From the NCBI RefSeq assembly GCF_003387475.1, contig NZ_QUNO01000013.1, forward strand, positions 342,916-406,915: 64,000 bases of DNA, read 5' to 3'. The position numbers and the translations under genes are program-made. Within the stretch, counting starts at the first letter, position 1. The number at the start of each line of letters is the position of its first letter. The notes under the pieces are model-generated. The model was not told where the DNA came from. It searched no databases and was given only the letters and a program-made list of their open reading frames with translations. Source of the stretch: Kutzneria buriramensis (GTDB lineage: Bacteria > Actinomycetota > Actinomycetes > Mycobacteriales > Pseudonocardiaceae). Positions 53,631-63,532 of this stretch are shown here, piece after piece.

Positions 53631-56600
53631 TCACCAGGCGCTCACGGGGTTTCCCCGCCAGCGCGTGCCGGCCGGGATCTCCTCGCCGCGCATCACCAGC
53701 GACGCCGGTCCGAGCGTCACGCCGTCACCGGTCCGCGATCCCGGCAGCACAACGCTGTGCGGGCCGATCGTCGCACCGGCACCTACCCGCACCTCGTCGA
53801 GTTGCATCAGCCGGTCGTGGAACAGGTGCGTCTGCACAACGGTTCCCCGGTTCACGGTGGCTCCCGGTTCGATGCCGACGAGATCGGTCTCCGGCAGCCA
53901 GTGCGTCTCGCACCAGACACCGTGCCCGATCCGCGCCCCCAGCGACCGCAGCCACACGTTCAACATCGGTGTGCCGTAACACATCCGCATCAGCCACGGC
54001 ACGGCCAGTTCCTCGACGAAGCAGTCGTACAACTCGTTGCGCCACACGAACGAGCACCACAGCGGGTGCTGCCCGCGCCGGAAACGCCCGACCAGCAACC
54101 ACTTCGACACGGTAGTCAGCACACAGGCCACCAGGCCCGCGCCGAGCAGCACGATTCCGGCAACCGCACAGGTCCACCAGACGCCGTCGAGAACATCGAG
54201 GTCCTCCAACAACACCATCACCAGTTCGAGCAACGTCGCCGCGATCAGCACCGGCAGCAGCCGGCACGACTCGACCAGCGCCCGCGCCAACACCAGCCGT
54301 CGCGGCGGTCGGTAGGTCCGCGACGGATCACCGGCCTGCGCGTTGCGCGGTAACCGAATCGCCGGCCGCCCCAGCCAGGACGAGCCCGGCGCGGTTTCCC
54401 GAGGCGCGGTCGCCAGCACACCGACGAGCGCCGACTCCGCGACTTCACTCCCACCCGCCACAATCCCCGAGTTGCCCACGAAGGCCCGCTCCCCCACCGA
54501 GCTCCGCCCCAGCCGCATCCATCCACCCCGCAGCTCGTACGGCGCAAGCAGCGCGTCATCGGCGAGGAAAGAGGCGTCGCCAACGGTCAGCAGCCTCGGC
54601 AAGGTCAGCACGGTCGACGCCTCCACCCGCCGGCCGACCCGAGCACCCGACAGTCGCAGCCAGTGCGGGGTGATCAGGCTGGCGTACAACGGGAACAGGC
54701 TTCCGCGAGCGGTCGCCATCAGCTGAGCGGTCAGCCACGCGCACCACGCCCGCCAGCCGTCAGCGGGATGGGTTCCCTCGCGAAGTCCCAACGCGCACAA
54801 CCGGATCAGCGCCGCGTGCAGACCGACGTAACAGGTCACGGTCAGCAGCGTCGCCGGCACCACGCCCTCCAGCGCGTTCCACAGCACCTGGTTCAACGAA
54901 CCGTCGCCGTGAACGAACAACCCCGTGACGACAACACCCGGCACCAGCGCGACGATCGGCAGCAAGCCCAAGCCCAGCAACGCGGCCGTGTACTTCAATC
55001 GGCCACCGCTCACGACTCGAGCCGCCGGCCACTCGTCGCCGGCCGGCACGATCGTCGACGTCCCGGCGATCACCTCGAAACCGGTCTCGACAACCGCCCC
55101 CGGCAACAAGGTGCTCCGCGTCCCCACCCGAGCACCGGCACCGATGACGATCCGTCCGACCTCGACCTCGTCGCCGTCCACCCACACGCCGGCGATGTCC
55201 GCCTCGGGCTCGATCGCCGCCCCGTCACCGAAGACACCCAGTCCCGTCAGCGGCGGCAGGCTGTGCAGCAGCACGTTCCTGCCGACCTCGCAGCCCAGGA
55301 GGCGTGCCACCCGCGCGGACCAGTGAGTGCCTGAAACCGCCGCGATTCCGTTCATCGCAGCCACCCTGTCGGCGGTCCACAGTCTCAAGTGGACGCCACC
55401 GCCGCGAGGATACCTACCGGGGGCAATCCCCAGCGTCAGCAGCCGAACCAGTCCGACGGCCGTCAACACCCGCCCCGGCAGCAGGACCAGCATGAGCCAA
55501 CCGCAAGCGACGATCGGCCACGCCAGCTGCGGCGCCCACTTCTGCGGGCCGAACAGCGCCGTCACGACGTCGTTCAACGTGGCCAGCACGACCAGCCACC
55601 GCAACCCGGCGAACGTCTGCAACACAAGGAGAATCAGCGCCTGCACAAACCCCGCGGCGCGCGGCACAGGGGTGACCGCGCGAACGCTCGTCTCGGTCGC
55701 CGACAGCTCGTCGATCCGTGCCGCCATCTCGCCCACGGTCGGGAACTGATAGATGTCGGTCATCGACAGCCGAGGACATCTCTTGCGTAACAACGACACC
55801 AGGTGCGCGGCGGCCAGACTCGCCCCGCCGGACCCGAAGAAGTCGTCCTCCTCGCCGACGGCAATCCCGAGGACTTGCCGCCACTGCTCGGCGACCCAGC
55901 CGGCGGCACCTTCCAGCAACGGCTGCTCGACGACATCCACCGGCCATGGCAAGGCTTTCCGGTCCACCTTGCCGGAGGTCCGGGTCGGCAGGTCGTCGAG
56001 CACGACGATGCGCGGCACCAACGCCGGCGGCAACTGCCGGGCCAGCAACGTCCGGTCGACGCCCCCGACCCCGTCCTCCAACACCACATACCCGACCAGC
56101 ACCGGACTTCCGGTCGACGTCCGCTGCACGGCGCATGCCGCCACCGCGACGCCCGGCACGGACGCCAGCGCCATGTCGATCTCGCCGAGCTCGACCCGCC
56201 GACCGCCGATCTTCACCTGGTCGTCGTCGCGGCCGACGAACACCAGGCCCTCCCGCTCGGCCCGCACCACGTCGCCGGTCCGGTAGGCCCGATCCCAGCC
56301 CAGGCCGGGCATCGGCGCGAACCGCTGGGCGTCCCGCTCGACGTCCAGGTACCGTGCCAGGCCCACCCCGCCGATCACCAGCTCGCCGGTGCCGCCCCAC
56401 TCCACCGGCTCGCCGTTCACTCCGACGACCGCCAGCTGCCAGCCGTCCAGCGGCAGGCCGATCCGCACCGGCTCGCCGGCCTCCAGCCGGGCCGCGCACG
56501 CCACGACCGTCGCCTCGGTCGGCCCGTACGTGTTCCAGACCTCGCGGCTGCCCGACGCGAAACGGGCCGCCAGGTCCGGCGGGCACGCCTCGCCGCCGAA

Positions 56601-57434
56601 GATCAGCAGCCGGACGCCGCCCAGCTCCTCGACCGGCCACATCGCGGCCAGCGTCGGCACCGTCGACACCGCGCTGATCCAGTTGCGCCGCAACCACTCC
56701 CCGAGATCCGCGCCGGACTTCACCAGCGACCGGGGCGCGGGCACCAGGCAGGCGCCGTTGCGCCACGCCAGCCACATCTCCTCGCACGACGCGTCGAACG
56801 CCACCGACAGTCCGGCCAGCACCCGATCTCCGGGGCCGATCGCGTCGCGCGGCAGGAACAGGCGTGCCTCCGCGTCCGCGAAGGCGGCCGCGTTGCGGTG
56901 CGTCACCGCGACGCCCTTCGGCGTGCCGGTGGATCCCGACGTGAAGATGATCCACGCGTCGTCCTCCGGCCCCGGCGTCTCCACCCGGCCGACGGGCGGC
57001 CGACGCAGCGCCAGCGCTCCCCCGTCGGTCAGCACGCCGGTCACGTCCGCCTCGGTCCACACGAGGGCAGCCCGCTCCGGCGGGTCGTCCACGTCGACCG
57101 GGACATAGGCCGCGCCGGCGCCCAGCACGCCGAGAATGGCCAGGTAGAGCTCGGCGGTGCCGGAGCTGATCCGCACGCCGACCCGGTCGCCGACGCCGAT
57201 GCCCGCCGCGCGCAGCCGATCCCGGACGACACCGGCCCGGGTGCACAGCTCCCCGTACGACAGCAGCGTCGTTCCGTCGTCGAGGGCCGTGGCGTCCGGG
57301 CACGCGGCGGCGGTCGCGTCCAGGATGTCCAGCAGGGTGCGGGGCGGCGCGGCCGGCCGTGCGGCGTACACGGCGGCCGACGAGATATCCGGGTCGACGA
57401 GCAACTGATCCGCCCCCGAGGGCTTGTCGCTCAC
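53631..57434 (-). CDS. Pls/PosA-type membrane-bound NRPS: A-T domains + transmembrane and hexapeptide-repeat condensation-like part
   Basis: A 1,267-aa synthetase of the poly-amino-acid type (family of epsilon-poly-L-lysine synthetase, ~1,320 aa). Residues ~35-520 are an adenylation domain (IIFTSGSTGTPKG core, FDASCEEMW, NTYGPTEATVV, GKVDRKALP), with a thiolation domain holding the pantetheine Ser539 in GGASL. The C-terminal ~650 residues alternate about six membrane helices with hexapeptide-repeat blocks (GDEVEVGRIVIGAGARVG, VGAGATIGPHSVVLPG). These replace normal condensation domains and would polymerise the activated amino acid. Residues aligned by hand to the GrsA pocket read D-A-E-S-I-G-T-V-V-K; the Glu suggests a cationic amino acid. 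Product unproven. The GTG start has GGAGG nearby. Confidence 0.9.
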   Translation of the reverse strand: MSDKPSGADQLLVDPDISSAAVYAARPAAPPRTLLDILDATAAACPDATALDDGTTLLSYGELCTRAGVVRDRLRAAGIGVGDRVGVRISSGTAELYLAILGVLGAGAAYVPVDVDDPPERAALVWTEADVTGVLTDGGALALRRPPVGRVETPGPEDDAWIIFTSGSTGTPKGVAVTHRNAAAFADAEARLFLPRDAIGPGDRVLAGLSVAFDASCEEMWLAWRNGACLVPAPRSLVKSGADLGEWLRRNWISAVSTVPTLAAMWPVEELGGVRLLIFGGEACPPDLAARFASGSREVWNTYGPTEATVVACAARLEAGEPVRIGLPLDGWQLAVVGVNGEPVEWGGTGELVIGGVGLARYLDVERDAQRFAPMPGLGWDRAYRTGDVVRAEREGLVFVGRDDDQVKIGGRRVELGEIDMALASVPGVAVAACAVQRTSTGSPVLVGYVVLEDGVGGVDRTLLARQLPPALVPRIVVLDDLPTRTSGKVDRKALPWPVDVVEQPLLEGAAGWVAEQWRQVLGIAVGEEDDFFGSGGASLAAAHLVSLLRKRCPRLSMTDIYQFPTVGEMAARIDELSATETSVRAVTPVPRAAGFVQALILLVLQTFAGLRWLVVLATLNDVVTALFGPQKWAPQLAWPIVACGWLMLVLLPGRVLTAVGLVRLLTLGIAPGRYPRGGGVHLRLWTADRVAAMNGIAAVSGTHWSARVARLLGCEVGRNVLLHSLPPLTGLGVFGDGAAIEPEADIAGVWVDGDEVEVGRIVIGAGARVGTRSTLLPGAVVETGFEVIAGTSTIVPAGDEWPAARVVSGGRLKYTAALLGLGLLPIVALVPGVVVTGLFVHGDGSLNQVLWNALEGVVPATLLTVTCYVGLHAALIRLCALGLREGTHPADGWRAWCAWLTAQLMATARGSLFPLYASLITPHWLRLSGARVGRRVEASTVLTLPRLLTVGDASFLADDALLAPYELRGGWMRLGRSSVGERAFVGNSGIVAGGSEVAESALVGVLATAPRETAPGSSWLGRPAIRLPRNAQAGDPSRTYRPPRRLVLARALVESCRLLPVLIAATLLELVMVLLEDLDVLDGVWWTCAVAGIVLLGAGLVACVLTTVSKWLLVGRFRRGQHPLWCSFVWRNELYDCFVEELAVPWLMRMCYGTPMLNVWLRSLGARIGHGVWCETHWLPETDLVGIEPGATVNRGTVVQTHLFHDRLMQLDEVRVGAGATIGPHSVVLPGSRTGDGVTLGPASLVMRGEEIPAGTRWRGNPVSAW

Positions 57435-57652
57435 AATTCCTCCGAATTTCTGTGAACGGAACAACAATGCGGGGCACCGCGTCGTGCCCCACACCCTGGA
57501 TAGCAGACGAACCTGGCTGTCAGCTGAAAGAGATACCTCGCGTACGGAGAGAAAGATGACGAAAGTCCAAAGATCGCCATTCCCGATACACAAAGAGGCC
57601 GGCCTGATGAAACGGAGTTTCACCAGGTCGACACGATCCACATGAATTCGGG

Positions 57653-58972
57653 CTAATGACTCCGAAGCTGCGTCTCCGGGACGAGTCCGGCGGCCGGATC
57701 GGCGGTGATCCGATCGGTGTCCGTGTCGTAGTCGAAAAGTTCGCCGTAACGGGCCCAGTCGATTGCGGTGTCGAGCTGGCGTTGCGCGTCGGCGGCCGAG
57801 AAACCGCGCCGGAGCAGATCCAGGAAGAAACCCGCGCGCAGGCTGCCGTCGGCGCTCGTGGCGAGCGCGCGGCACACCGTCCGCACCAGCGGCGCCCGGT
57901 GCCGCGCCTGCTCGGCGAACAGCTGCTTGCTGCGCTGGATGTCGGCAGTGGTGAAGTCCTTGCCGACCGTGGTCAGCGTCAGGTCGCCGCCCTCGACCTC
58001 GACGAAGCCCAGCATGGTCGCGGCGTCCACCAGCGGCAGCAGGTCGTCGATCTCGAAGTTGAGGTCGGCGGCGATGTCCGGCAGGTCGACCCGGCCGCCC
58101 CTGGCGTGCACGATCTCCACCAGCCCGGCCAGGCCGCCGACCGAGGCCGCCGGCAGCGGCCGGGCGGTCGGCGTCGCCACTGTCGGCTCCGGCTCGTGCC
58201 GGTCCGCCTCGCGGCCGGTCAGCAGGTCGTAGAGCCGGTCGACCAGCGCCTCGAACGTCGGCGACTTGCGGTCGCGCGGGCGGTCCAGGTCGACGGTCAC
58301 CTCGGCGCGGATGTGACCGGGGTTCGCACCGAGCACGATCACCCGGTCGGCCAGCAGCACCGCCTCCTCGATGTTGTGCGTCACGATGCACACCGCCTTG
58401 GTCGGGAACTTCTGCCCCGCCCACAGCGACATCAGCTCGGTGCGCAGGTTCTCCGCCGTCAGCACGTCCAGCGCGGAGAACGGCTCGTCCATCAGCAGCA
58501 CGTCCGGCTCCAGCACGAGCGCGCGGGCGAAGCCCACCCGCTGCCGCATGCCGCCGGAGAGCTCCTTGGGATAGGCCGACTCGAAGCCGTCCAGGCCGAT
58601 CAGATCGATCGCCGCCAGCGCCCGCTCGCGCCGCTGCGCCACCGGAACCCCTTGCGCGGCCAGGCCGAGCTCCACGTTGTCCTGCACGGTCAGCCACGGC
58701 ATCAGCGCGAACGACTGGAACACCATGGCGGTGCCGGGGTTCGCGCCGTTGAGTTCCGTGCCGCGGTAGCGGACCGTGCCGCCGGTCGGCGAGATCAGGC
58801 CGGCGATCGTGCGCAGCAGCGTCGACTTGCCGGAACCGGACCGGCCCAGCAGTGCCACGATCTCGCCGGCGCGCAGCTCCAGCGTGATCTCGTCGAGCAC
58901 GCGGAGCTCGTCGCCGGCCGCGCCGGTGAAGCTCTTGCTCACCCGGTCCACGGTGATCAGGTTGTCCTGCAT
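57653..58972 (-). CDS. ABC ATPase, nitrate/sulfonate type, with C-terminal AAA-associated domain
   Basis: A 439-aa ATPase. The ABC domain is at ~1-265: Walker A GRSGSGKST, Q-loop VFQSFALMPWL, signature LSGGMRQRVGFAR, Walker B VLLMDEPFSALD, switch His in IVTHNIEEA. The last ~150 residues are an AAA-associated regulatory domain (DLPDIAADLNFEIDDLLPLV, DFTTADIQRSKQLFAEQA) found in large nitrate-type ATPases. That tail may sense a signal or bind the permease. It is 15 bp from the fused permease gene upstream, in one operon. Upstream of Pls there is a 218-bp gap. Confidence 0.9.
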   Translation of the reverse strand: MQDNLITVDRVSKSFTGAAGDELRVLDEITLELRAGEIVALLGRSGSGKSTLLRTIAGLISPTGGTVRYRGTELNGANPGTAMVFQSFALMPWLTVQDNVELGLAAQGVPVAQRRERALAAIDLIGLDGFESAYPKELSGGMRQRVGFARALVLEPDVLLMDEPFSALDVLTAENLRTELMSLWAGQKFPTKAVCIVTHNIEEAVLLADRVIVLGANPGHIRAEVTVDLDRPRDRKSPTFEALVDRLYDLLTGREADRHEPEPTVATPTARPLPAASVGGLAGLVEIVHARGGRVDLPDIAADLNFEIDDLLPLVDAATMLGFVEVEGGDLTLTTVGKDFTTADIQRSKQLFAEQARHRAPLVRTVCRALATSADGSLRAGFFLDLLRRGFSAADAQRQLDTAIDWARYGELFDYDTDTDRITADPAAGLVPETQLRSH

Positions 58973-58987
58973 GGAAATCTCCCCCTG

Positions 58988-60724
58988 TCAGAGGCTGAAG
59001 CGGCGCTCCGCCAGCGCGTACAGGCGCCGCCAGAACAGACGGTTGAGGCCGACGACGTACAGGCTCATCACCGCGACGCCGATCAGGATGCGGGCGGCGT
59101 CGCCGGAGCCGGTGGCCTGCGCGATGTACGCGCCGAGGCCGGTGGCGGTCAGCGTGGTCGGGCCGTAGCTGACCACCTCGGCGACGATCGACGCGTTCCA
59201 CGCGCCGCCGGCCGCGGTGATGCCGCCGGTGACGTAGCTGGCAAAGATCGCCGGCAGGATGAGCTTGCGCCACCACAGTTTTCGCGGCAGCCGCAGGTTC
59301 GCCGCCGCCTCCCGCAGGTCGTTGGGGATCGCGCTGGCGCCGGCGATGACGTTGAACAGGATGTACCACTGCGCGCCCAGCGCCATCAGCAGGATGCCGC
59401 CCCAGTCCAGGCTGATCCCGGTCGCCACCAGCACGCCGGTGATCAGCGGGAACAGGAAGTTCGCCGGGAACGACGCCAGCACCTGGACCACCGGCTGGGC
59501 CAGTCGGGAGATCTTGGGGTTCAGGCCGATCCACACACCCACCGGCACCCAGATCGCCGTCGCCACCACGACCAGCACGATCACCCGGCCGAAGGTCGCG
59601 AGTCCGAGCAGCAGCGCGTGGCCGACCTCGGCGATCCCCGCCGTGTCGACGACGAACGTCGCCATCTCGGTCAGGCCGTACGCGACGGACCCGAGCACGA
59701 CCACCGCGAAGATCACGTCACCGACGCGCCGGCGGGCGGGCGACGTCCGCAGCGGGTGTTCGGCGAGGCCGAACACCGCCATCATCCGGTCGAGCGGCGC
59801 AACCAGCCAGCCGAGCGCGCGACCCAGCAGCCGGGGAATCCGGGATCGGCGCAGCAGGTCCAGCATCAGACTGCGCGGCGCCTGGGCGGACTCGGAGTCC
59901 TCGACGCGGAACCGCTCCGCCCATGCGGTCAGCGGCCGCCAGAACACCACGTTCACGCCGACCACCAGCACGATCATCACGCCGATGGCCAGCAGCACCC
60001 GGCCCAGCTCGGAGTTCGCCGTTGCCGTCGCCACGTACGAGCCGATGCCGGGCAGCGCGTAGCTGTGGTTGTTCACGCTCAGCGCCTCGGACGCCACCAG
60101 GAAGAACCAGCCGCCGCCGAAGCTCATCATCCCGTTCCAGACCAGCGGAATCATGCCGCTCGGCACGTCCACCCGCCAGAACCGCTGCCACTTCGACAGG
60201 CGCAGCAGGCGGGACGCCTCGTCCAGGTCGCGCGGCTGGGAGACCAGCGACTGGTAGAAGGCGAACGTCATGTTCCACGCCTGCGAGGTGAAGATGGCAA
60301 AGATCGACGCGCACTCCAGGCCCAGCTCCGAACCCGGGAACAGGGCGATGAAGCCGGTGATCGTCACCGACAGGAAGCCGAGGATCGGCACCGACTGGAG
60401 GATGTCCAGCACCGGCAGCAGCACCTTCTCGGCCCGCCGGAGCCGAGCCGCGGCCGTCGCGTAGACGAGCGTGAACACGACCGACAGCGCCAGTGCGGCG
60501 AACATCCGCAGCAGCGACCTTGCCGCGTAGTACGGGAGTTCCGCCGGGTCGGTGGACACAGTGGACGGTGCCGTGGTCTCGTCCCACGGCACGGTGATGC
60601 CGTGCCAGAGCCGGACCACGACCCACAGCAGGGCCGCCGCACCGACGAGCACGGCCAGGTCGATGACGCCCTGACGCGGGCGCTTCAGCGCCTCGCGCGA
60701 GGGAAAAGTGCGCAGCAGAGCCAC
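58988..60724 (-). CDS. Double permease fused in one chain (two BPD transport domains), nitrate/sulfonate ABC type
   Basis: A 578-aa permease with two tandem permease domains. Helices ~20-290 carry the first EAA-type loop (DEASRLLRLSKWQRFWR) and helices ~310-578 the second (REAAANLRLPRKLWWRK). Two fused domains would make the whole channel on one polypeptide. It pairs with the ATPase downstream (15-bp gap). No solute-binding protein gene is in the neighbourhood, so it either uses one elsewhere or works without. The substrate is unknown. It starts 28 bp from the P-type ATPase stop. Confidence 0.9.
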   Translation of the reverse strand: MALLRTFPSREALKRPRQGVIDLAVLVGAAALLWVVVRLWHGITVPWDETTAPSTVSTDPAELPYYAARSLLRMFAALALSVVFTLVYATAAARLRRAEKVLLPVLDILQSVPILGFLSVTITGFIALFPGSELGLECASIFAIFTSQAWNMTFAFYQSLVSQPRDLDEASRLLRLSKWQRFWRVDVPSGMIPLVWNGMMSFGGGWFFLVASEALSVNNHSYALPGIGSYVATATANSELGRVLLAIGVMIVLVVGVNVVFWRPLTAWAERFRVEDSESAQAPRSLMLDLLRRSRIPRLLGRALGWLVAPLDRMMAVFGLAEHPLRTSPARRRVGDVIFAVVVLGSVAYGLTEMATFVVDTAGIAEVGHALLLGLATFGRVIVLVVVATAIWVPVGVWIGLNPKISRLAQPVVQVLASFPANFLFPLITGVLVATGISLDWGGILLMALGAQWYILFNVIAGASAIPNDLREAAANLRLPRKLWWRKLILPAIFASYVTGGITAAGGAWNASIVAEVVSYGPTTLTATGLGAYIAQATGSGDAARILIGVAVMSLYVVGLNRLFWRRLYALAERRFSL

Positions 60725-60752
60725 GGCAGGGTCCCTTCGAACAAAACTGTGG

Positions 60753-63296
60753 CTACTTGACGCGCAGGTACGACGCCTTCACCAGGTGCACGCTGATCGT
60801 GTAGGCGGCGAGAACTCCCGCCAGCCAAAGGAAATAGGTCGCGGGTAGGGCGCGGAGATCGAGCCAGCCGGTCAGCGGCAGCGCCAGGGCGATCGCCGTC
60901 ACGCCGATCGACGCCAGCAGCACCTGCCGTGACGGCGAGGACGCCCGCTGCCCGGTCAGCCAGCCGCCGCGGCTGCGCAGCACGAGCACCACGAGCACCT
61001 GGGACAGCAGGCTTTCCACGAACCAGCCGGTCTGGAACAGCTCCGGCCGGCCGCCGAGATCCAGCGCCCACCACAGGGCGGCGAACATCGCCAGGTCGAA
61101 CAGCGAGCTGACCGGGCCGAACACCAGCATGAACCGGGCCAGACCGCGGGCGTCCCACCGGCGCGGCGCGCGCAGGTACGCGTTGTCCACGCGGTCCCAT
61201 GGCAGCGCCAGCTGGGCGCAGTCGTAGAGCAGGTTCTGGGTGATCAGTTGGATCGGCAGCATGGGCAGGAACGGCAGGAAGGCGCTTGCCGCCAGCACCG
61301 TGAACACGTTGCCGAAGTTGGAACTCGCGGTGATGTTGACGTACTTCATGGTGTTGCCGAGGGTGCGCCGACCCTCGACGACGCCCTGCGCCACGACCGT
61401 CAGATCCCGGTCCGTCAGCAGGAGATCCGCCGCCTCCTGCGCCACATCCGTGGCGGAGTCGGCAGAGATGCCGACGTCCGCGATCCGCAGCGCCGCCGCG
61501 TCGTTCACGCCGTCGCCGATGAAGCCGACGGCGTGGCCGGCCGAGCGCAGGGCCGTGACGATTCGGGCCTTGTGCGCCGGGGTCAGCCGGGCGAAGACGG
61601 TGTGCTCGACCAGCTCCTCGTCGGTGGCGGCGTCGATGTCCTTGCCCAGCATCACCTCGCCGACCCGGACTCCGGCCTGCACCGCCACGTACTCGGCGAC
61701 GTGCTCGTTGTCGCCGGTGAGGATCTTGACCGCGACGCCGTGCTCGGTGAGGTCCCGGACCGCCTCGGCGGCGCTGGCGCGGACCGGGTCCACGAAGCCG
61801 ACGAAGCCCACCAGCACAAGGTCCTTCTCGGCCTTGGTGTCCTGCCGAGCGGCGACCGCCAGCACCCGCATGCCGTGCTCGGCATACGCCCGCACCACGT
61901 CCTCGGTCTGCCGGGCGGCGGCCTCGGTCAGCTCGATCACCTCGCCGTCCCGCTGGACGTGCGAGCACAGCGGCAGCACCCGCTCCGGGTCGCCCTTGGT
62001 GATCAGCAGGTGCTCGCCGTCGTGCTGGCGGACGATCCCCTCGCGCTTGCGCAGAATCACCGTGCAGCGCCGGCGGTCGTGGTCGAAGGCGATCTCGTCG
62101 ACCTTGCGGAACATCGCCTCGTACAACAGGTCCTCGGCCTCGTCGGCCAACTGGTCGGCGATCGCCTCGTCGAGGTTGTTCAGCGGCGTGACCTGGAAGT
62201 GCACCGCGAGGTAGGCGTACTCCGCCGCCTCGCCGTCCGGACGGCCCAGCGGGTCGACGCTGTGCGCGTAGGCCACGCGGTCCTCGGTGAGGGTGCCGGT
62301 CTTGTCCACGCACAGCACGTCCATGCCGCCGAGGTCCTGCACCGCGTTGAGCCGCTTGACGATCACCTTGCGGCGGGCCAGCCGCACCGCGCCGCGGGCC
62401 AGGTTGGTGGTGACGATCACCGGCAGCATCTCGGGGGTCAGGCCGACCGCCACCGCCAGCGCGAACATCGCCGCCTGCGACCAGTTGCCGGTGATCGTGC
62501 CGTTGACGACCAGCACGATCGGCACCATCACCAGCATGAACCGGACCAGCGTCCAGCCCACCGCGCGGACGCCGACGTCGAAGCTGGACTCCGGGCGGTC
62601 GACCTGCGCGGCCGTGCCGAAGCACGTGTCGGCGCCGGTCGCGACGACCACTGCCGTCGCGCTGCCGCCGACCACCGGCGTGCCGGCGAAGCACAGGGTC
62701 GGGAGCTCCACGGTGGACTCCTTGCCCTTGCGCACCGGCAGCGTCTCGCCCGTCACCGCCGACTGGTCCACCAGCAGGTCGACCGCGTTGATCAGGCGGA
62801 CGTCCGCCGGCACGATGTCGCCGGCCGCGAGCACCACGACGTCGCCGGGCACCAGGTCCTCGACCGGAATCTCCCGGTCGAGGGCCTCGTGTCCGTCGGC
62901 AGCGCGGCGGCGCACCGTCGCCGTGGTCGTCACCTGGCGGCGCAGCGCCCGCATCGCGTGGTCCGAGCGGGTGTGCTGCCACAGTCGGAGGATCACGCTC
63001 AGCGCCACCATCGCCGCCACGGTGATCACCGCGCGCAGGTCGCCGACCAGCACGAACGTCACGCACAGCGCGGACAGCAGGGCGACGAACGGGCTGCCGA
63101 CGGCGTCCCTGAGCCGCCGATAGGGACTGGTCTCGGTCGGTGTCGGCGGCTCGTTGGGGCCGAAGCGCTCCACACGGGCGGCCGCCTCGGCCTCGGTGAG
63201 GCCCTTCGGCGTGCTGTCCAGCGTGCGGAACAGCGGCAGCATCGGCGCCTCCGCGAGCTCGCGGAGGCGTTGCGGCATAACGGATGTGCGAACCAT
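60753..63296 (-). CDS. mgtA: P-type ATPase, P3B (MgtA-like) magnesium-transporter type
   Basis: An 847-aa membrane ATPase. The cation ATPase N-domain (ARVERFGPNEPP) is at about 40. TGET-type actuator: SAVTGETLPV. The membrane signature AVAVGLTPEMLPVIVTTNLA is typical of MgtA/MgtB. The phosphorylated Asp331 is in CVDKTGTLTED, and the hinge is FIGDGVNDAAAL. It would import or otherwise move Mg2+ (or a similar divalent ion) across the plasma membrane. ATG 63296 is preferred over 63347. The divergent ArsR-like gene and palindrome suggest metal-responsive control, unusual for mgtA. Confidence 0.92.
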   Translation of the reverse strand: MVRTSVMPQRLRELAEAPMLPLFRTLDSTPKGLTEAEAAARVERFGPNEPPTPTETSPYRRLRDAVGSPFVALLSALCVTFVLVGDLRAVITVAAMVALSVILRLWQHTRSDHAMRALRRQVTTTATVRRRAADGHEALDREIPVEDLVPGDVVVLAAGDIVPADVRLINAVDLLVDQSAVTGETLPVRKGKESTVELPTLCFAGTPVVGGSATAVVVATGADTCFGTAAQVDRPESSFDVGVRAVGWTLVRFMLVMVPIVLVVNGTITGNWSQAAMFALAVAVGLTPEMLPVIVTTNLARGAVRLARRKVIVKRLNAVQDLGGMDVLCVDKTGTLTEDRVAYAHSVDPLGRPDGEAAEYAYLAVHFQVTPLNNLDEAIADQLADEAEDLLYEAMFRKVDEIAFDHDRRRCTVILRKREGIVRQHDGEHLLITKGDPERVLPLCSHVQRDGEVIELTEAAARQTEDVVRAYAEHGMRVLAVAARQDTKAEKDLVLVGFVGFVDPVRASAAEAVRDLTEHGVAVKILTGDNEHVAEYVAVQAGVRVGEVMLGKDIDAATDEELVEHTVFARLTPAHKARIVTALRSAGHAVGFIGDGVNDAAALRIADVGISADSATDVAQEAADLLLTDRDLTVVAQGVVEGRRTLGNTMKYVNITASSNFGNVFTVLAASAFLPFLPMLPIQLITQNLLYDCAQLALPWDRVDNAYLRAPRRWDARGLARFMLVFGPVSSLFDLAMFAALWWALDLGGRPELFQTGWFVESLLSQVLVVLVLRSRGGWLTGQRASSPSRQVLLASIGVTAIALALPLTGWLDLRALPATYFLWLAGVLAAYTISVHLVKASYLRVK

Positions 63297-63471
63297 GGCG
63301 CGGTCCTGTCGGTGAGTGCGTCGGCCTGCGGGCACGCTGATCACCACGCCGCGCCCGTGCTACGCCTGTCGCACCCGGGCCGCCGCGTGGTGGGGACTAC
63401 TGCTTCCGTCGCCGGTCATCCGGATGCACCTCCTCACGCTGATCTCCGGGTCCCAGTAGACCCGACATTCA

Positions 63472-63489
63472 AACACTTGCGCAAGTGTT
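63472..63489. promoter_or_regulatory. Perfect 18-bp palindrome, likely ArsR-family operator
   Basis: AACACTTGC and GCAAGTGTT are exact reverse complements with no spacer. It lies in the divergent region between the MgtA-like ATPase and the ArsR-like gene, 43 bp before the ArsR start codon and 175 bp upstream of the ATPase start. ArsR/SmtB sensors bind such short palindromes. Confidence 0.75.
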
Positions 63490-63532
63490 CCGACCTTCGT
63501 CACACTGGACGCACCGTTGGAAAGGACCTGGC

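Noticed and set aside
53631..59534. A 1,967-aa minus-strand frame extending the Pls-like gene upstream across the ABC ATPase gene
   Set aside because: The upstream part is shadow sequence of the ATPase and permease genes, and the GTG at 57434 with GGAGG is a natural start.
63297..63471. A magnesium riboswitch (M-box) leader for the MgtA-like gene
   Set aside because: I saw no M-box-like conserved core, and the palindrome plus ArsR gene explain regulation more simply.
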